Notes: generated from the letters alone by a model not told the origin. A DNA stretch of 64,000 nucleotides from an uncultured Endozoicomonas sp. (GCF_947495845.1 NZ_CANMAO010000003.1:186001-250000); one strand, 5' to 3'; shown: positions 28,304 through 37,459, counted from the first letter of the stretch. Numbers and translations: made by a program.

Positions 28304-29473
28304 TTAAGTGCTTCTGGAAATACCATAAACCCGCCAGGCTGGAATACAGGCGATTAACAGCCCACTCAAGCAAAGAGATAACAGCCACATCAACTCACTG
28401 GTGGGCAACCCAATAATAGAGATCACCGGAATCCAGATTTCCAGAAAGAGGTTAGCGATACGATAAAAAATAACGCCCAGCAGCAATGCCATAAATATAT
28501 GCAGCAGCGGCTCGGCCAATGCAATGCTTGCCAGCTGCCAGGGTTTTGCGCCAACCAGCCTTAGCAGCTCTATCTCCTGCTTTCGTTGAGCAAACCCTGC
28601 GGACAAATTGAAGAACATCATCAATAACGCAAGCACACCAATAATAAAACTCATCACCATAAACACATTATTCAGAATGCGTTCGTATTGACCCAACTTG
28701 TCTAATTCAATGGCTGGAATTGCTGCCCTGAGTGGCGCATCTTGTCTGGTTTCCAGTTGCTGCTGCAGTTTAAATAAACTACCTCGGTCTTTTAATTTAA
28801 CCAGAACAAAATTGATCTTATCGGATTTAATGCCATGATCAGACCTGACGCTCCTTAACCCTTCTATAGGCACCAGAATATGGTCATCAAGGTTAGTACC
28901 GGTGGGTTTCAACACACCCTGTATCAAAAAGGGTTTCTGATACTCATCCTTTAAGCCTGGCGCAAAACCCCGGGCAATGGTAATGGTTTCCCCGGGCTGA
29001 TATTGATACGCATCAGCCACGGATGAACCGACAAACGCCGTGTAATTATTTCTGAAGATTTTCTGGCTGCCGCTGACCGTTATAAAGTTCACAGCACTCA
29101 ACTGCAATGTGGTCAGATATCGTGCCGTGCTGCCAATCACTGTGTGCCCACGATGACTTTCCCCCGCAGACACCGGAGCAGCCCATGCGACGGATGGATT
29201 ATCTGCAATGTCCTGAAATTGCGACCACTTGATCGCCGGTGGAGGCGCCCCGATACCAAACAAACCATACAACACCAAATGCACCGGCTGCGTAGGCGCC
29301 CCCACAATGAGATCCGCCTGGGAAGCCACTTGCCTTGCATATTGTCGCACCGCCTCGTGAACATGGCTGATCACCAGCAGCAGCATCACGCTCAATGCCA
29401 ATGCTGTGACTGATAACAGGGAACGCCCCGTGCGCTGACGATGGCTCTTTCGCAGGATTTTAAAAAGAATCAT
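28304..29473 (-). CDS. ABC transporter permease of the FtsX/MacB type
   Basis: 389 residues: one N-terminal membrane helix (~20-38), a large periplasmic domain, and three C-terminal helices (~270-375), the layout of FtsX/MacB/LolC-type proteins. The motif DLIVGAPTQPVHLVLYGLF near 54 is typical of permeases that accompany small periplasmic partner proteins. Third gene of an operon; overlaps the ATPase gene by ATGA. Such pairs usually act as mechanotransmission or lipoprotein/exporter systems rather than importers. Substrate unknown. Confidence 0.85.
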   Translation of the reverse strand: MILFKILRKSHRQRTGRSLLSVTALALSVMLLLVISHVHEAVRQYARQVASQADLIVGAPTQPVHLVLYGLFGIGAPPPAIKWSQFQDIADNPSVAWAAPVSAGESHRGHTVIGSTARYLTTLQLSAVNFITVSGSQKIFRNNYTAFVGSSVADAYQYQPGETITIARGFAPGLKDEYQKPFLIQGVLKPTGTNLDDHILVPIEGLRSVRSDHGIKSDKINFVLVKLKDRGSLFKLQQQLETRQDAPLRAAIPAIELDKLGQYERILNNVFMVMSFIIGVLALLMMFFNLSAGFAQRKQEIELLRLVGAKPWQLASIALAEPLLHIFMALLLGVIFYRIANLFLEIWIPVISIIGLPTSELMWLLSLCLSGLLIACIPAWRVYGISRST

Positions 29474-30180
29474 CGCAGCTCATGCTCCCGGGCCTGATTC
29501 AGTGCATCCATATCGATCACACGATCAAACCCTTCAGTATCCATATCGTCATGGGTTGTGCAGAGTAAGGTCATACCATTTGCACGACACTCTTCCAACA
29601 AAAATTGATACACCGCCTGCCGCCCCTGTTGATCCATGGCCGATGCCGGCTCATCCGCAAGTACCAAACCAGGCTTACCAATCACAGCCCTGACAATGGC
29701 AAAGCGCTGCTGCTGTCCGGCACTGTAGTCAGTTGCTTTTTTGGATAAACGTGACGGGTCTTTCAATCGTAGTTTACGGATTAAACGAAATACGTCTTCT
29801 GTCATGGATCGTGAGCCCGTTTCTGCCCCAGACGCTCTGACTGCTGAAAAATGGCAAGGTAACAGCATGTTATCCAGCGCCGACAAATAGGGAATCAACC
29901 GATAATGCTGAAAGACAAATCCAATAGAGTCTGAGCGCAGCCGGTTCAATGCGCCGGATTTTATCGTCTTCATATCATTCCCCAATACAGCAACCTGACC
30001 ACTGGTCGGCTGAGTCAGCCCGGTGAGTAATCGGAGCAATGCGGTTTTGCCAGAACCATTACTGCCCTGAATACAAACACTCTCACCCTGTTGAATCTGC
30101 AAATCAGGAATATTCAGCACTTCAACATCGCCGATGTATTGCCTGAGCTTATGAATCTCGATGACGCCGATCTCTGTCAT
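29470..30180 (-). CDS. ABC transporter ATPase (LolD/MacB-like)
   Basis: 236 residues from ATG 30178-30180, which overlaps the upstream stop as ATGA. Walker A GSNGSGKTALL (~36), Q-loop in FVFQHYRLIPYLSALDN, signature YSAGQQQRFAI (~150) in place of LSGGQ, Walker B LVLADEPASAMD. Partner of the FtsX/MacB-type permease downstream. The Ser-Ala-Gly signature is a mild deviation also seen in other family members. Confidence 0.9.
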   Translation of the reverse strand: MTEIGVIEIHKLRQYIGDVEVLNIPDLQIQQGESVCIQGSNGSGKTALLRLLTGLTQPTSGQVAVLGNDMKTIKSGALNRLRSDSIGFVFQHYRLIPYLSALDNMLLPCHFSAVRASGAETGSRSMTEDVFRLIRKLRLKDPSRLSKKATDYSAGQQQRFAIVRAVIGKPGLVLADEPASAMDQQGRQAVYQFLLEECRANGMTLLCTTHDDMDTEGFDRVIDMDALNQAREHELR

Positions 30181-30650
30181 GGCAACATTCCTGATCGAAT
30201 ATTCACTAAGGTATGGTCTGGATACACTGTGGTTTTTTTCTGCCAACGCTGTGAGGTCAACCAGACATCCACCGCCTTAAGCATCGGAATGCGGTTATAA
30301 AGGTCAATATCTATCGACTTCAACTTCCCGGGGCGCTCACACCGAAGAATCTGGAAACCTTTAATACGGTCTGCCTGCTGATGCACACTGTGATCCACCA
30401 CCCGACACCGGGCGTCTACCGACAACACAAACCAGGCCGTTTCTTTAAGCGCTTGGTAAACCTGCTGTTTATCCGTCTCATCAGAGAGATATTCCAGTGA
30501 TTCCGCCCCCACCATCACATAGGCTGTGACTTTCTCTCCCACAATACTGACGTCCAATCCCATGCGAGCAGGCTCTATTGCCCGGTGCAGGAAAGTTCCT
30601 GTATCGGCAAAAATCCGCATTGGGATAAGTAATAAAATGAGCCATTTCAT
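30177..30650 (-). CDS. Periplasmic protein resembling DUF2796/ZrgA
   Basis: 157 residues with a short signal peptide (~1-16). The middle and C-terminal part follow the pattern of DUF2796 proteins such as Vibrio ZrgA: a Cys-containing strand (DARCRVVDHSV), FQILRCERPGKLKSIDIDLYNRIPMLKAVDVWL, and a final TTVYPDHTLVNI. The His-rich stretch that binds zinc in ZrgA is missing. First gene of an ATGA-coupled three-gene operon with an ABC ATPase and permease, a context known for the Zrg zinc system. The family match is by eye. Confidence 0.5.
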   Translation of the reverse strand: MKWLILLLIPMRIFADTGTFLHRAIEPARMGLDVSIVGEKVTAYVMVGAESLEYLSDETDKQQVYQALKETAWFVLSVDARCRVVDHSVHQQADRIKGFQILRCERPGKLKSIDIDLYNRIPMLKAVDVWLTSQRWQKKTTVYPDHTLVNIRSGMLP

Positions 30651-30791
30651 GGTGTTAAGATAATAAGACCGGTTGCTTTTCTACCCTCATTTATCGGTCA
30701 TTGCCCCATAAAAATAAGCAGCGTGTCCTATACTCGTTTTGCTGCGAGTCAATATGCAGTCAATCGTTTTTATTTCAGAACTATCTCCTTC

Positions 30792-30918
30792 ATACCCATT
30801 GGATTTCAAGTGTCTACTAGGCGACAAGAGAGCGAAGCCCCGTGAGCCTACAAGTAGTAGGTGATCGGGGTGAGCGAACGCTGGCAACAACGTAGCAACT
30901 TGAAAGGCGATGGGTATA
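30792..30918. repeat. 127-bp palindromic repeat, family A copy 2
   Basis: ATACCCATTGGATTTCAAG at the left, CAACTTGAAAGGCGATGGGTATA at the right; shares the core GAGCCTACAAGTAGTAGGTGATCGGGGTGAGCG with copies 1, 4 and 5. It separates the ZrgA-like operon from the divergent OmpA-like gene. Confidence 0.95.
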
Positions 30919-30959
30919 AACATCCACTTTCTTCACACGACACATTGGGAGCATTATCC

Positions 30960-31805
30960 ATGCGTCTTTTCACATTCGGGAAATCCGTACCCTTCTTTCT
31001 TATGGTGCTGTTGCTCACTGGCTGTGCCAGTGACGGCGCAAAACGCTGGACGGAGTGTGCTCTGATTGGCGCAGGTACCGGCGGGCTTGCCGGCGCCGCA
31101 GTGGGCAACAGTTCCAACGACAGTGGTAAAAATGCCGCCTACGGTGCGGTTGGTGGTGCATTGATCGGTGCCGCTATCTGTGCATTGCAGAAAGATACCG
31201 ACCACGACAAAGATGGCGTCACCACGAAGTATGATCGATGCAAAAACACCCCTGCCGGCGTTAAAGTCGACAAACACGGCTGCCCTTTGGACTCCGACAA
31301 AGACGGCGTGGCAGACCATAAAGATCGCTGTAAAAACACACCGGCCGGTGTAAAAGTGGATCAATATGGTTGCCCACTGATCACTGACCGGGATGGCGAC
31401 GGCGTTGTATCGGCTAAAGACAAATGCCCAAACACCCCAAAAGGCGTCCCTGTCGACGCAGATGGTTGTCCGCTGCAGCGTGAACTGGGGTTAGTGTATT
31501 TTGGTTTTGACAAAACTGACATTAACACTTTGGGTCGCGAAGAACTGGATCAAATTGCCGCCAAGGTCAAAAAGCATCCCAAAATCCGTCTGGTTTCTGT
31601 GGGCTACACCGATTCCACTGGCCCGGAAGAATACAATATGAAACTGGCGATGCGCAGAGCAGAAAGCGTTAAACAATACCTTGTGCAACACGGTGTTCCT
31701 GCTAAGCGCGTCACCGCCTCTGCCGGCGGTGTACTGAAATTTGGCGACCAGACACCAAAAGGTCGTGAACATAACCGCCACGTCACCATCGCTCTGGACC
31801 TGTAA
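30960..31805 (+). CDS. OmpA-family lipoprotein with thrombospondin type-3 repeats
   Basis: 281 residues from ATG 30960 (GGGAG 8 nt upstream; the frame continues into the repeat but has no better start). Lipobox LLTGCAS (Cys ~20). A glycine-zipper-like segment (GAGTGGLAGAAVGN, GGALIGAA) follows, then three Ca2+-binding TSP3 units (DTDHDKDGV, DSDKDGV, DRDGDGV, ~80-175), and an OmpA C-terminal peptidoglycan-binding domain (~180-281) with YTDSTGPEEYNMKLAMRRAESV. Outer-membrane anchor to murein. Confidence 0.93.
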   Translation: MRLFTFGKSVPFFLMVLLLTGCASDGAKRWTECALIGAGTGGLAGAAVGNSSNDSGKNAAYGAVGGALIGAAICALQKDTDHDKDGVTTKYDRCKNTPAGVKVDKHGCPLDSDKDGVADHKDRCKNTPAGVKVDQYGCPLITDRDGDGVVSAKDKCPNTPKGVPVDADGCPLQRELGLVYFGFDKTDINTLGREELDQIAAKVKKHPKIRLVSVGYTDSTGPEEYNMKLAMRRAESVKQYLVQHGVPAKRVTASAGGVLKFGDQTPKGREHNRHVTIALDL

Positions 31806-31913
31806 CATTTCTGATCACACCCGTTGAACAGGGACGTTCGACGTTAGGTTCTGTCTCTTTAGGCGCCTGTGGGCTATGATGGCGGCCGCTTCCATTTACT
31901 CAGCCGACCGCCC

Positions 31914-32798
31914 ATGATCGATAACCGTAAAGCTTCCTTCTATGCTTTAGCCACAGCACTTTTGTGGTCAACTATTGCCACCGCATTCAAAATAGCATTG
32001 CAGGATCTTGACCCCTGGCAGCTGGTTTTCTGGTCTGTTATCACATCCACTGTCTTGTTATCCATCATCGTCGTACTTCAGGGAAAGGCGGGATTAGTTC
32101 GGTTTCAATTTCAAACAACACCAGGTCTGTTTTTATTTTTGGGGTTGTTAAACCCTTTTCTCTATCACGTAGCCCTGTTTGGTGCTTATGATCTGCTGCC
32201 CGCTCAGCAGGCACAGGCTCTGAACTACAGCTGGCCCATGGCGCTCACCTTGCTGGCCGTGCCTCTGCTGGGCAGGAGACTCTCCGTCAAAAGCCTTGCA
32301 TGTTGCTTACTGGCTTATGGTGGCGTGGTGATGATCTGCACCCGGGGAGAATTTCAGAATCTGGCATTTGCCAGTGGGCAAGGTGTTCTTCTGGCACTTG
32401 CCAGCACAGTCATCTGGGCGCTGTATTGGATTTTTAATACCCGAAGAGACGGTGACCCAGTTGTGGGTCTATTAATTTGTTTTCTTTGCGGCCTGCCCTG
32501 GATCATTGTAGCAACCGGTATGTTCTCCAGCTTCTGGCCATCGTCCCCGACTGGCCTTGTCGCCGCCGGTTATGTTGGATTCGTTGAAATGGGCTTTGCC
32601 TATATCCTCTGGCTCAAAGCATTGAAGCTGACAGACAACACCGCCATGATCAGCAACATCAGCTATCTCAGCCCATTCCTTTCGCTGATATTTATTGCCA
32701 ATATCCTTGGTGAGTCCATCTATCCTGCCACCTATGCAGGGTTAATCATGATCATTGTCGCCGTGCTGGCGCAGCAACATTTTTCCCGACAACAGTAA
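31914..32798 (+). CDS. DMT (EamA) family transporter
   Basis: 294 residues from ATG 31914; a GTG at 31869 is an alternative since neither has a strong ribosome site. Ten predicted membrane helices in two EamA repeats (~5-140 and ~150-290), inner membrane. The family exports metabolites or amino acids; substrate not predictable. The next gene starts 8 nt after its stop, suggesting co-transcription. Confidence 0.88.
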   Translation: MIDNRKASFYALATALLWSTIATAFKIALQDLDPWQLVFWSVITSTVLLSIIVVLQGKAGLVRFQFQTTPGLFLFLGLLNPFLYHVALFGAYDLLPAQQAQALNYSWPMALTLLAVPLLGRRLSVKSLACCLLAYGGVVMICTRGEFQNLAFASGQGVLLALASTVIWALYWIFNTRRDGDPVVGLLICFLCGLPWIIVATGMFSSFWPSSPTGLVAAGYVGFVEMGFAYILWLKALKLTDNTAMISNISYLSPFLSLIFIANILGESIYPATYAGLIMIIVAVLAQQHFSRQQ

Positions 32799-32805
32799 GC
32801 CCATC

Positions 32806-33561
32806 ATGGCCAGAAATCGTTACTTCCAATTTAAGCAATTTAGAATCGAGCAGGGCGAATGCGCTATGAAGGTGACCACGGACGCCTGTCTCTTTGGCGC
32901 CCTGTTTGCCCAGTCCGCTCATACACAACAAAGTCATTCTATTTTAGATATTGGCGCAGGTACCGGGCTTTTGAGTTTGATGACAGCCCAAAATACCCAA
33001 TCCGCCATCACTTCCGTAGAGCTAGATGCTGCTGCCGCACAGCAGGCGGCTTTTAACTTTTCAGCAAGCCCCTGGTCACATCAGCTTTCGGTGGTCAACC
33101 AATCCATTCAGGACTTCTCGCAACAAAACCACAACACCTTTAATAGCACCTTTGAAAGCATCATCACCAACCCCCCGTTTTTTCAACAATCATCAAAGGG
33201 GAGCGACCAACGCCGAAATTTGGCACGACATACCGACAGCCTAAGCTTTGATGACCTTGCCCGGTCGATTGTCCGTCACCTGGCACAGACCGGAGAGGCT
33301 TGGGTGTTATTGCCTGTGGATTCCAGTCATCATTTTCTAGTGGCCTGTCAGTATGTCAAACTGTGTCTGTTTAAACGAATACAGTTGCGCTCCAGCTTAA
33401 CCCACCCCGTTCACCGCCATGTTTTGGTACTGAAACGCTCAGAGAGCACGTCGGATGAGAACTGCACAACGATTGATGACATGGTCACCATTTATGACAA
33501 CCACCCCACGTATACGTCGGAAGTCCAGCAATTAATGTCGCCCTATTATCTTGCGCTATAA
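32806..33561 (+). CDS. trmN6: tRNA1(Val) A37 N6-methyltransferase
   Basis: 251 residues from ATG 32806. The N-terminus RYFQFKQFRIEQGECAMKVTTDACLFGA is characteristic of TrmN6 (YfiC). SAM-binding ILDIGAGTGLLSLM (~47) and the N6-adenine motif NPPFF (~122) are present, followed by RNLARHTDSLSFDDL. It methylates A37 of tRNA1(Val). Translation is probably coupled to the upstream DMT gene. Confidence 0.93.
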   Translation: MARNRYFQFKQFRIEQGECAMKVTTDACLFGALFAQSAHTQQSHSILDIGAGTGLLSLMTAQNTQSAITSVELDAAAAQQAAFNFSASPWSHQLSVVNQSIQDFSQQNHNTFNSTFESIITNPPFFQQSSKGSDQRRNLARHTDSLSFDDLARSIVRHLAQTGEAWVLLPVDSSHHFLVACQYVKLCLFKRIQLRSSLTHPVHRHVLVLKRSESTSDENCTTIDDMVTIYDNHPTYTSEVQQLMSPYYLAL

Positions 33562-33596
33562 GCTTTCATACCGGCATTAGGTTCTGTTAAAAGAAT

Positions 33597-34064
33597 CTAA
33601 TAGTCACTCATTGCATTCAAGCATTGATCAGTAAAACAGGTAAACAAATCCTCTGAACCGTACATAGAATGGGATTTATTCGAAGACGATATTGCCCCAT
33701 TCTCTGGCATATACGGAATCTGTTCATGGGCGGGTAAATGTCGATTGGCGATACTGATCAAGCGTTTAGTGCTTTCGCTTAACAAGCCGTCTCGATGCTT
33801 CGGCTCAGCCGGTTTGTTCTTCGCTTCTGCATTATTCCCTTCTGCATTAATTATTGTTTGAGACACAGATGCTTTCTGAGATTTTTTCTGGTATCCGGAA
33901 CTCACTGGCTGTGCCAGCTCTTCAAATACCTGAGGCTTTACAAGCCCCGGATGATAAGACTTTGCCAGTCGACTTCTCGGACGGTTATCAAACTCCAGAG
34001 CCCACAACAAGGTAATCATGAAGAATCCGAAAAACATCCAAACTGGGCTGATCTTATTATTCAT
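33597..34064 (-). CDS. Membrane-anchored protein of unknown function
   Basis: 155 residues: one N-terminal membrane helix (~8-23, WMFFGFFMITLLWAL) and a polar, low-complexity periplasmic part, with two cysteines near the C-terminus (FTCFTDQC). No family recognised. Convergent with trmN6, and its start lies ~50 bp from the nested repeat block. Confidence 0.55.
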   Translation of the reverse strand: MNNKISPVWMFFGFFMITLLWALEFDNRPRSRLAKSYHPGLVKPQVFEELAQPVSSGYQKKSQKASVSQTIINAEGNNAEAKNKPAEPKHRDGLLSESTKRLISIANRHLPAHEQIPYMPENGAISSSNKSHSMYGSEDLFTCFTDQCLNAMSDY

Positions 34065-34149
34065 AGCTATCCCCCACCCCTCAAGAAGGTGCTGCTGTTA
34101 CTCATTACATTTTGAGGGTGTCGCAAAAGACCATTAAAGGCAGATGTCG

Positions 34150-34360
34150 TAGGCCGGTAACCCAAGGGGTTGCCGACAATCAACACCTATACCCGTCGCC
34201 TTTCAAGTTGCTACTTTGTTGGCTGCTCTCGCTCACCCCAATCACTTACTAGCTGTAAGCTCATGGGGATTCTCTCGTTTGCCGCCGCGTAGCAACTTGA
34301 AATGCTTTGGATATACAGGCCTGTGAGATGTCCGCAACTCTTGTAGAATTACCGACCTAC
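34150..34360. repeat. Family D palindromic repeat, split by a family A copy
   Basis: Left half GTAGGCCGGTAACCCAAGGGGTTGCCGACAAT and right half ending GAATTACCGACCTAC match the two halves of the intact element at 58652-58740. The 128 bp between the halves are a family A repeat. Confidence 0.8.
34188..34315. repeat. Family A palindromic repeat copy 3 (innermost)
   Basis: TATACCCGTCGCCTTTCAAGTTGCTAC to GTAGCAACTTGAAATGCTTTGGATATA, in the opposite orientation to copies 1, 2 and 5. More diverged than the others in its right arm. Confidence 0.9.
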
Positions 34361-34565
34361 GGGTTTCGCGACACCCTCATTTGGTGAGTCGGCGTATTGT
34401 CGAACTCACGTAATGGCCTGTATCCAGTGCTGTGATTAACACTAGGCAAACCTGACAAAACAGCAAATAGGGATATGGAGCTTGCTGTTTTTTTCAACAG
34501 TGGGCTCACATCAGATACAGAACATGAACGCCGTAATTCAGAATAATACAAAAAAGTAGATATTT

Positions 34566-35681
34566 TCAGACTTTTTTGAAAGCTCGATAGATAGAAAAGC
34601 CATTCCGACTTAACAACGTTTCACAGCGTCCAAACGTCTGTTCAATAATAGGCGGGTATTTTAAAAAACTGTTCGCCACGATACGCAGCTCTCCACCCAC
34701 TTTTAGTTTCTGGTGAGATTCAGACAGAAACCGTTCTGTCACTTCATAGTGGGTTTTCACACCCTGATGGAACGGTGGGTTAGAAATAATTAAATCAAAC
34801 TGCCCGGTCACTTCAGACAGCCCGTCACTGGCTAAGACTTGAAAGTTCTCCACTCCCAAATCATTCATGGTTTGCCGGCTACTTGCCAGTGCCATGGCAT
34901 CACAATCCACCAAGGTAAGATGACGTGCTTCAGGCTGCTCGCTGATATAAGCGGAAATCACACCAGCACCGCAGCCAAAGTCCAGAACGTTACCAGACGG
35001 TAGGTCATTCAATGTTTCCAGCAACACTTCGGTACCCACATCAAGACGACCATGGCTGAATACGCCAGGAAGGGAGGATATAGACAACACTTTATCCATT
35101 GCCTGCACGGTGAAAGTTTTAAACGCACCCTTCTCAGTAAACTGATCCGGCTTATTCACGGCTCCCTTATTCACGGCTCCCTTATTCACGGCTCCCTTAT
35201 TCATGGCTCCGCAGGCTTCCAGCAATACACAATGTCGAGCATTATCAACACTTTTCACGTCACTGAAACTCTGCTTCAACCTTTTCTTCCAGGACTTGAT
35301 ACCCTCATCATTCTCGCCCACCAGATAAATCGGAACATTCGCTGCGACATGGAAGCGAATCATCTCCAACCAGAAATCCATCAATGGCTTACTTTTTTGC
35401 AGGAAGATGAGAACGCCATCCACCGGGCTGGACAGTGGCTCTTCAAGAACAGGGGCAAACGTCAGAAAAAAACGATCGTTATGGTTGCCAACCAAAGGCT
35501 TCAACCGACGATAATCACTGAAGTCTCTGGTCAGCGCCGTCACCCTACCCAGCCCCTCATCCAGCAGTTGGCTTACTAGCTGATCCCCAGGTAAACCAAT
35601 CATCAACAAATGGTCCAGCTCGAAGCAATCCATATTACGGACAATTAACTGGGAAGGATTGGATAAAGAAAGAGAGGACAT
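34566..35681 (-). CDS. rsmC: 16S rRNA (guanine1207-N2)-methyltransferase RsmC-like
   Basis: 371 residues from ATG 35681 (a GTG lies 4 codons earlier; neither has a strong ribosome site). An N-terminal degenerate methyltransferase domain (~1-165) precedes the catalytic C-terminal half with PGVFSHGRLDVGTEVLL (~206), SAM site VLDFGCGAGVISAY (~236) and NPPFHQG (~298). RsmC methylates G1207 of 16S rRNA; RlmG is a close relative and cannot be wholly excluded. Between the domains lies NKGAV repeated, encoded by a 15-bp tandem array absent from standard RsmC. Confidence 0.88.
   Translation of the reverse strand: MSSLSLSNPSQLIVRNMDCFELDHLLMIGLPGDQLVSQLLDEGLGRVTALTRDFSDYRRLKPLVGNHNDRFFLTFAPVLEEPLSSPVDGVLIFLQKSKPLMDFWLEMIRFHVAANVPIYLVGENDEGIKSWKKRLKQSFSDVKSVDNARHCVLLEACGAMNKGAVNKGAVNKGAVNKPDQFTEKGAFKTFTVQAMDKVLSISSLPGVFSHGRLDVGTEVLLETLNDLPSGNVLDFGCGAGVISAYISEQPEARHLTLVDCDAMALASSRQTMNDLGVENFQVLASDGLSEVTGQFDLIISNPPFHQGVKTHYEVTERFLSESHQKLKVGGELRIVANSFLKYPPIIEQTFGRCETLLSRNGFSIYRAFKKV
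35151..35210 (-). repeat. 15-bp tandem repeat inside rsmC
   Basis: Four consecutive 15-bp units (CTTATTCACGGCTCC, last one with one change) in frame, encoding NKGAV-type pentapeptides in the interdomain linker. Confidence 0.95.
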
Positions 35682-35717
35682 AATTTTCAACACAGAATTC
35701 AGTTCAATGGCGGCCTT

Positions 35718-35879
35718 AGAAGCTGTTCATGATCTTTTGCGAATAGCGAAAACGAGGAGAAAATGTTCCTGTTGTTCAGTTTTTTGAGGCACGTAGTGGC
35801 GCTACGTAACGAAGAAAACTGAAAAACAGGGGCGTGTTATCCTCGTTTGCAGCTCGCAAAAAGATTGTGAACAGCTTCT
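35718..35879. repeat. Palindromic intergenic repeat, family G
   Basis: Ends AGAAGCTGTTCA and TGAACAGCTTCT are perfect inverted repeats. Further pairing includes AAACGAGGA / TCCTCGTTT and a central ACGTAGTGGCGCTACGT. Lies between divergent rsmC and yciA. Single copy in the window. Confidence 0.85.
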
Positions 35880-35992
35880 TATACCTCAAGACCTTTCGAC
35901 TTTCCATGAAAGCCTTCATGGAATACGGATTTACAAGCAGCTGACGCAAGCATAGCATTCCCGACCTTGAAAAATCAGTACGGAGTTTTCGG

Positions 35993-36379
35993 ATGGCTGG
36001 ACCACAGGGCGACCTGGTTCTGCGAACATTGGCAATGCCTGCAGATACTAATCCCAACGGTGATATTTTTGGCGGCTGGATCATGTCCCAAATGGACATG
36101 GCGGGCGGCCTCGCAGCAAAAAACCGCTCCCAGAGCCGGGTATCCACCGTGGCGGTAGAAAGCATGAGCTTCATCCATCCAGTCAAGGTCGGTGACGTGG
36201 TATGCTGTTATGCGGATATCGTCCGGGTTGGTACCACGTCCATGCGTATAAAACTTGAAGTCTGGAACTTGTCTCATCCCTTTAAGTCTGAACTTCGCAA
36301 CAAAGTGACCGAAGGCATGTTCACCTATGTCGCTATAGACGACAATGGAAACCCCATCCCGGTAGATAGAAGTCGATAA
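35993..36379 (+). CDS. yciA: Acyl-CoA thioesterase YciA
   Basis: 128 residues of hotdog fold (E. coli YciA is 132). Family motif NPNGDIFGGWIMSQMDMAGG (~20-39) with the catalytic Asp, then VESMSFIHPVKVGDVV. Broad acyl-CoA hydrolase, cytosolic hexamer. GGAG 7 nt before the ATG. udk follows 15 nt downstream, probably co-transcribed. Confidence 0.95.
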   Translation: MAGPQGDLVLRTLAMPADTNPNGDIFGGWIMSQMDMAGGLAAKNRSQSRVSTVAVESMSFIHPVKVGDVVCCYADIVRVGTTSMRIKLEVWNLSHPFKSELRNKVTEGMFTYVAIDDNGNPIPVDRSR

Positions 36380-36394
36380 TCAGGAAACCTTCGA

Positions 36395-37015
36395 ATGAAA
36401 CAGAAAACTATCCTTGTCGGTGTTGCCGGCGCTTCTGCATCCGGTAAGAGCCTACTGGCAGAAACTCTGGTCGAAGAGCTGCAGTCCGAGCACCTGAGCG
36501 TCATTTCTGAAGATTCTTACTACAAGGATCAATCCCACATGTCCATGGAAGAACGGGTTCGTACTAACTACGACCACCCGGAATCCATGGATCACGATCT
36601 GATGCTGCAGCAAATGCTGCAACTGAAAGCGGGTGAAGGCATTAAAGTGCCCATGTACGACTATTCAAAGCACAACCGTCGTCAGGAAACACGACAGGTG
36701 AAGCCGGCACGAGTCATTATTTACGAAGGCATACTGCTCTTCACCAATCCGGAAATACGTGAAACCTTCGACCTGCGCTTTTTCATGGATACGCCATTGG
36801 ATATCTGCTTAATCCGTCGTATGAAACGTGACATAGTCAGCCGTGGTCGTGATGTGGATTCTGTGATCAAGCAATACCTGGAAACCGTGCGCCCCATGTT
36901 CATGCAGTTTATTGAACCGGCTCGCCAGCACGCCGACCTGATCATTCCCCACGGTGGTAAAAACCGTATTGCTATTGATTTGATCAAAACACAGATTCGT
37001 AATTTGATTGATTAA
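36395..37015 (+). CDS. udk: Uridine kinase
   Basis: 206 residues. P-loop GASASGKS (~11-18), SEDSYYKD (~38), [12 protein letters not shown] (~54), [10 protein letters not shown] (~108) and RDIVSRGRD. Phosphorylates uridine and cytidine with ATP or GTP in pyrimidine salvage. Length slightly below E. coli Udk (213). Confidence 0.94.
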   Translation: MKQKTILVGVAGASASGKSLLAETLVEELQSEHLSVISEDSYYKDQSHMSMEERVRTNYDHPESMDHDLMLQQMLQLKAGEGIKVPMYDYSKHNRRQETRQVKPARVIIYEGILLFTNPEIRETFDLRFFMDTPLDICLIRRMKRDIVSRGRDVDSVIKQYLETVRPMFMQFIEPARQHADLIIPHGGKNRIAIDLIKTQIRNLID

Positions 37016-37083
37016 AAACGCCAATCGCCCTTGTTTTCAAACGCAGGGGCTCTAACAACCAAATAAAGATCAATACCCAACCA

Positions 37084-37293
37084 TATAAAATCATATTTTC
37101 TGACTCTGTGACCAGCCACTTTTGACAACCTGCCCCTGCATTGTACTAAGTAGTTGGCCATTTGGAATCGAATATTTCTGGCTTGTTGACCAGGTTCTCT
37201 GCAAGGCGCAACGGCGGGAGCATAGCGAGCTATGTGACCAGAGTTGCAACGCAGTCAGAGGGCCTGATCAATGAGTCAGAAAATATGATTTCA
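37084..37293. repeat. Family B palindromic repeat copy 2 plus a half copy
   Basis: 37165-37293 is a full element (GGAATCGAATATTTCTGGC to GTCAGAAAATATGATTTC) matching 2221-2373. A solitary end (ATAAAATCATATTTTCTGAC) lies at 37084-37105, suggesting a degraded second element. The rest of the 440-bp gap after udk shows nothing clear. Confidence 0.8.
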
Positions 37294-37459
37294 GGTGGTT
37301 AACTACTTACCTCCTGCATCTATTCCGTCGTACGGTGTTACACCTATAAAGGCATTATGAAAAGCGCGCTACCGGTAGATTATTCAGTAATCTTATGTGA
37401 GCATGGTCGCCGGAGAGTGACTGTTTTTTAGCTGATGATTCGATTTCATAAGGAGTTTT

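Larger units (their letters stand above)
34113..34379. repeat. Outer inverted-repeat element of a nested block, family J
   Basis: Ends TGAGGGTGTCGCAAAA and TTTCGCGACACCCTCA are reverse complements with one mismatch. Two other repeats sit inside it, one within the other. Confidence 0.75.

Noticed and set aside
30861-30959. Longer start for the OmpA-like lipoprotein
   Set aside because: The extra residues are encoded by the family A repeat, and the lipoprotein signal begins at 30960.
34357-34551. 64-codon minus-strand frame next to the nested repeats
   Set aside because: Starts near rsmC's 3' side, has no ribosome site or conservation pattern and runs into repeat DNA.
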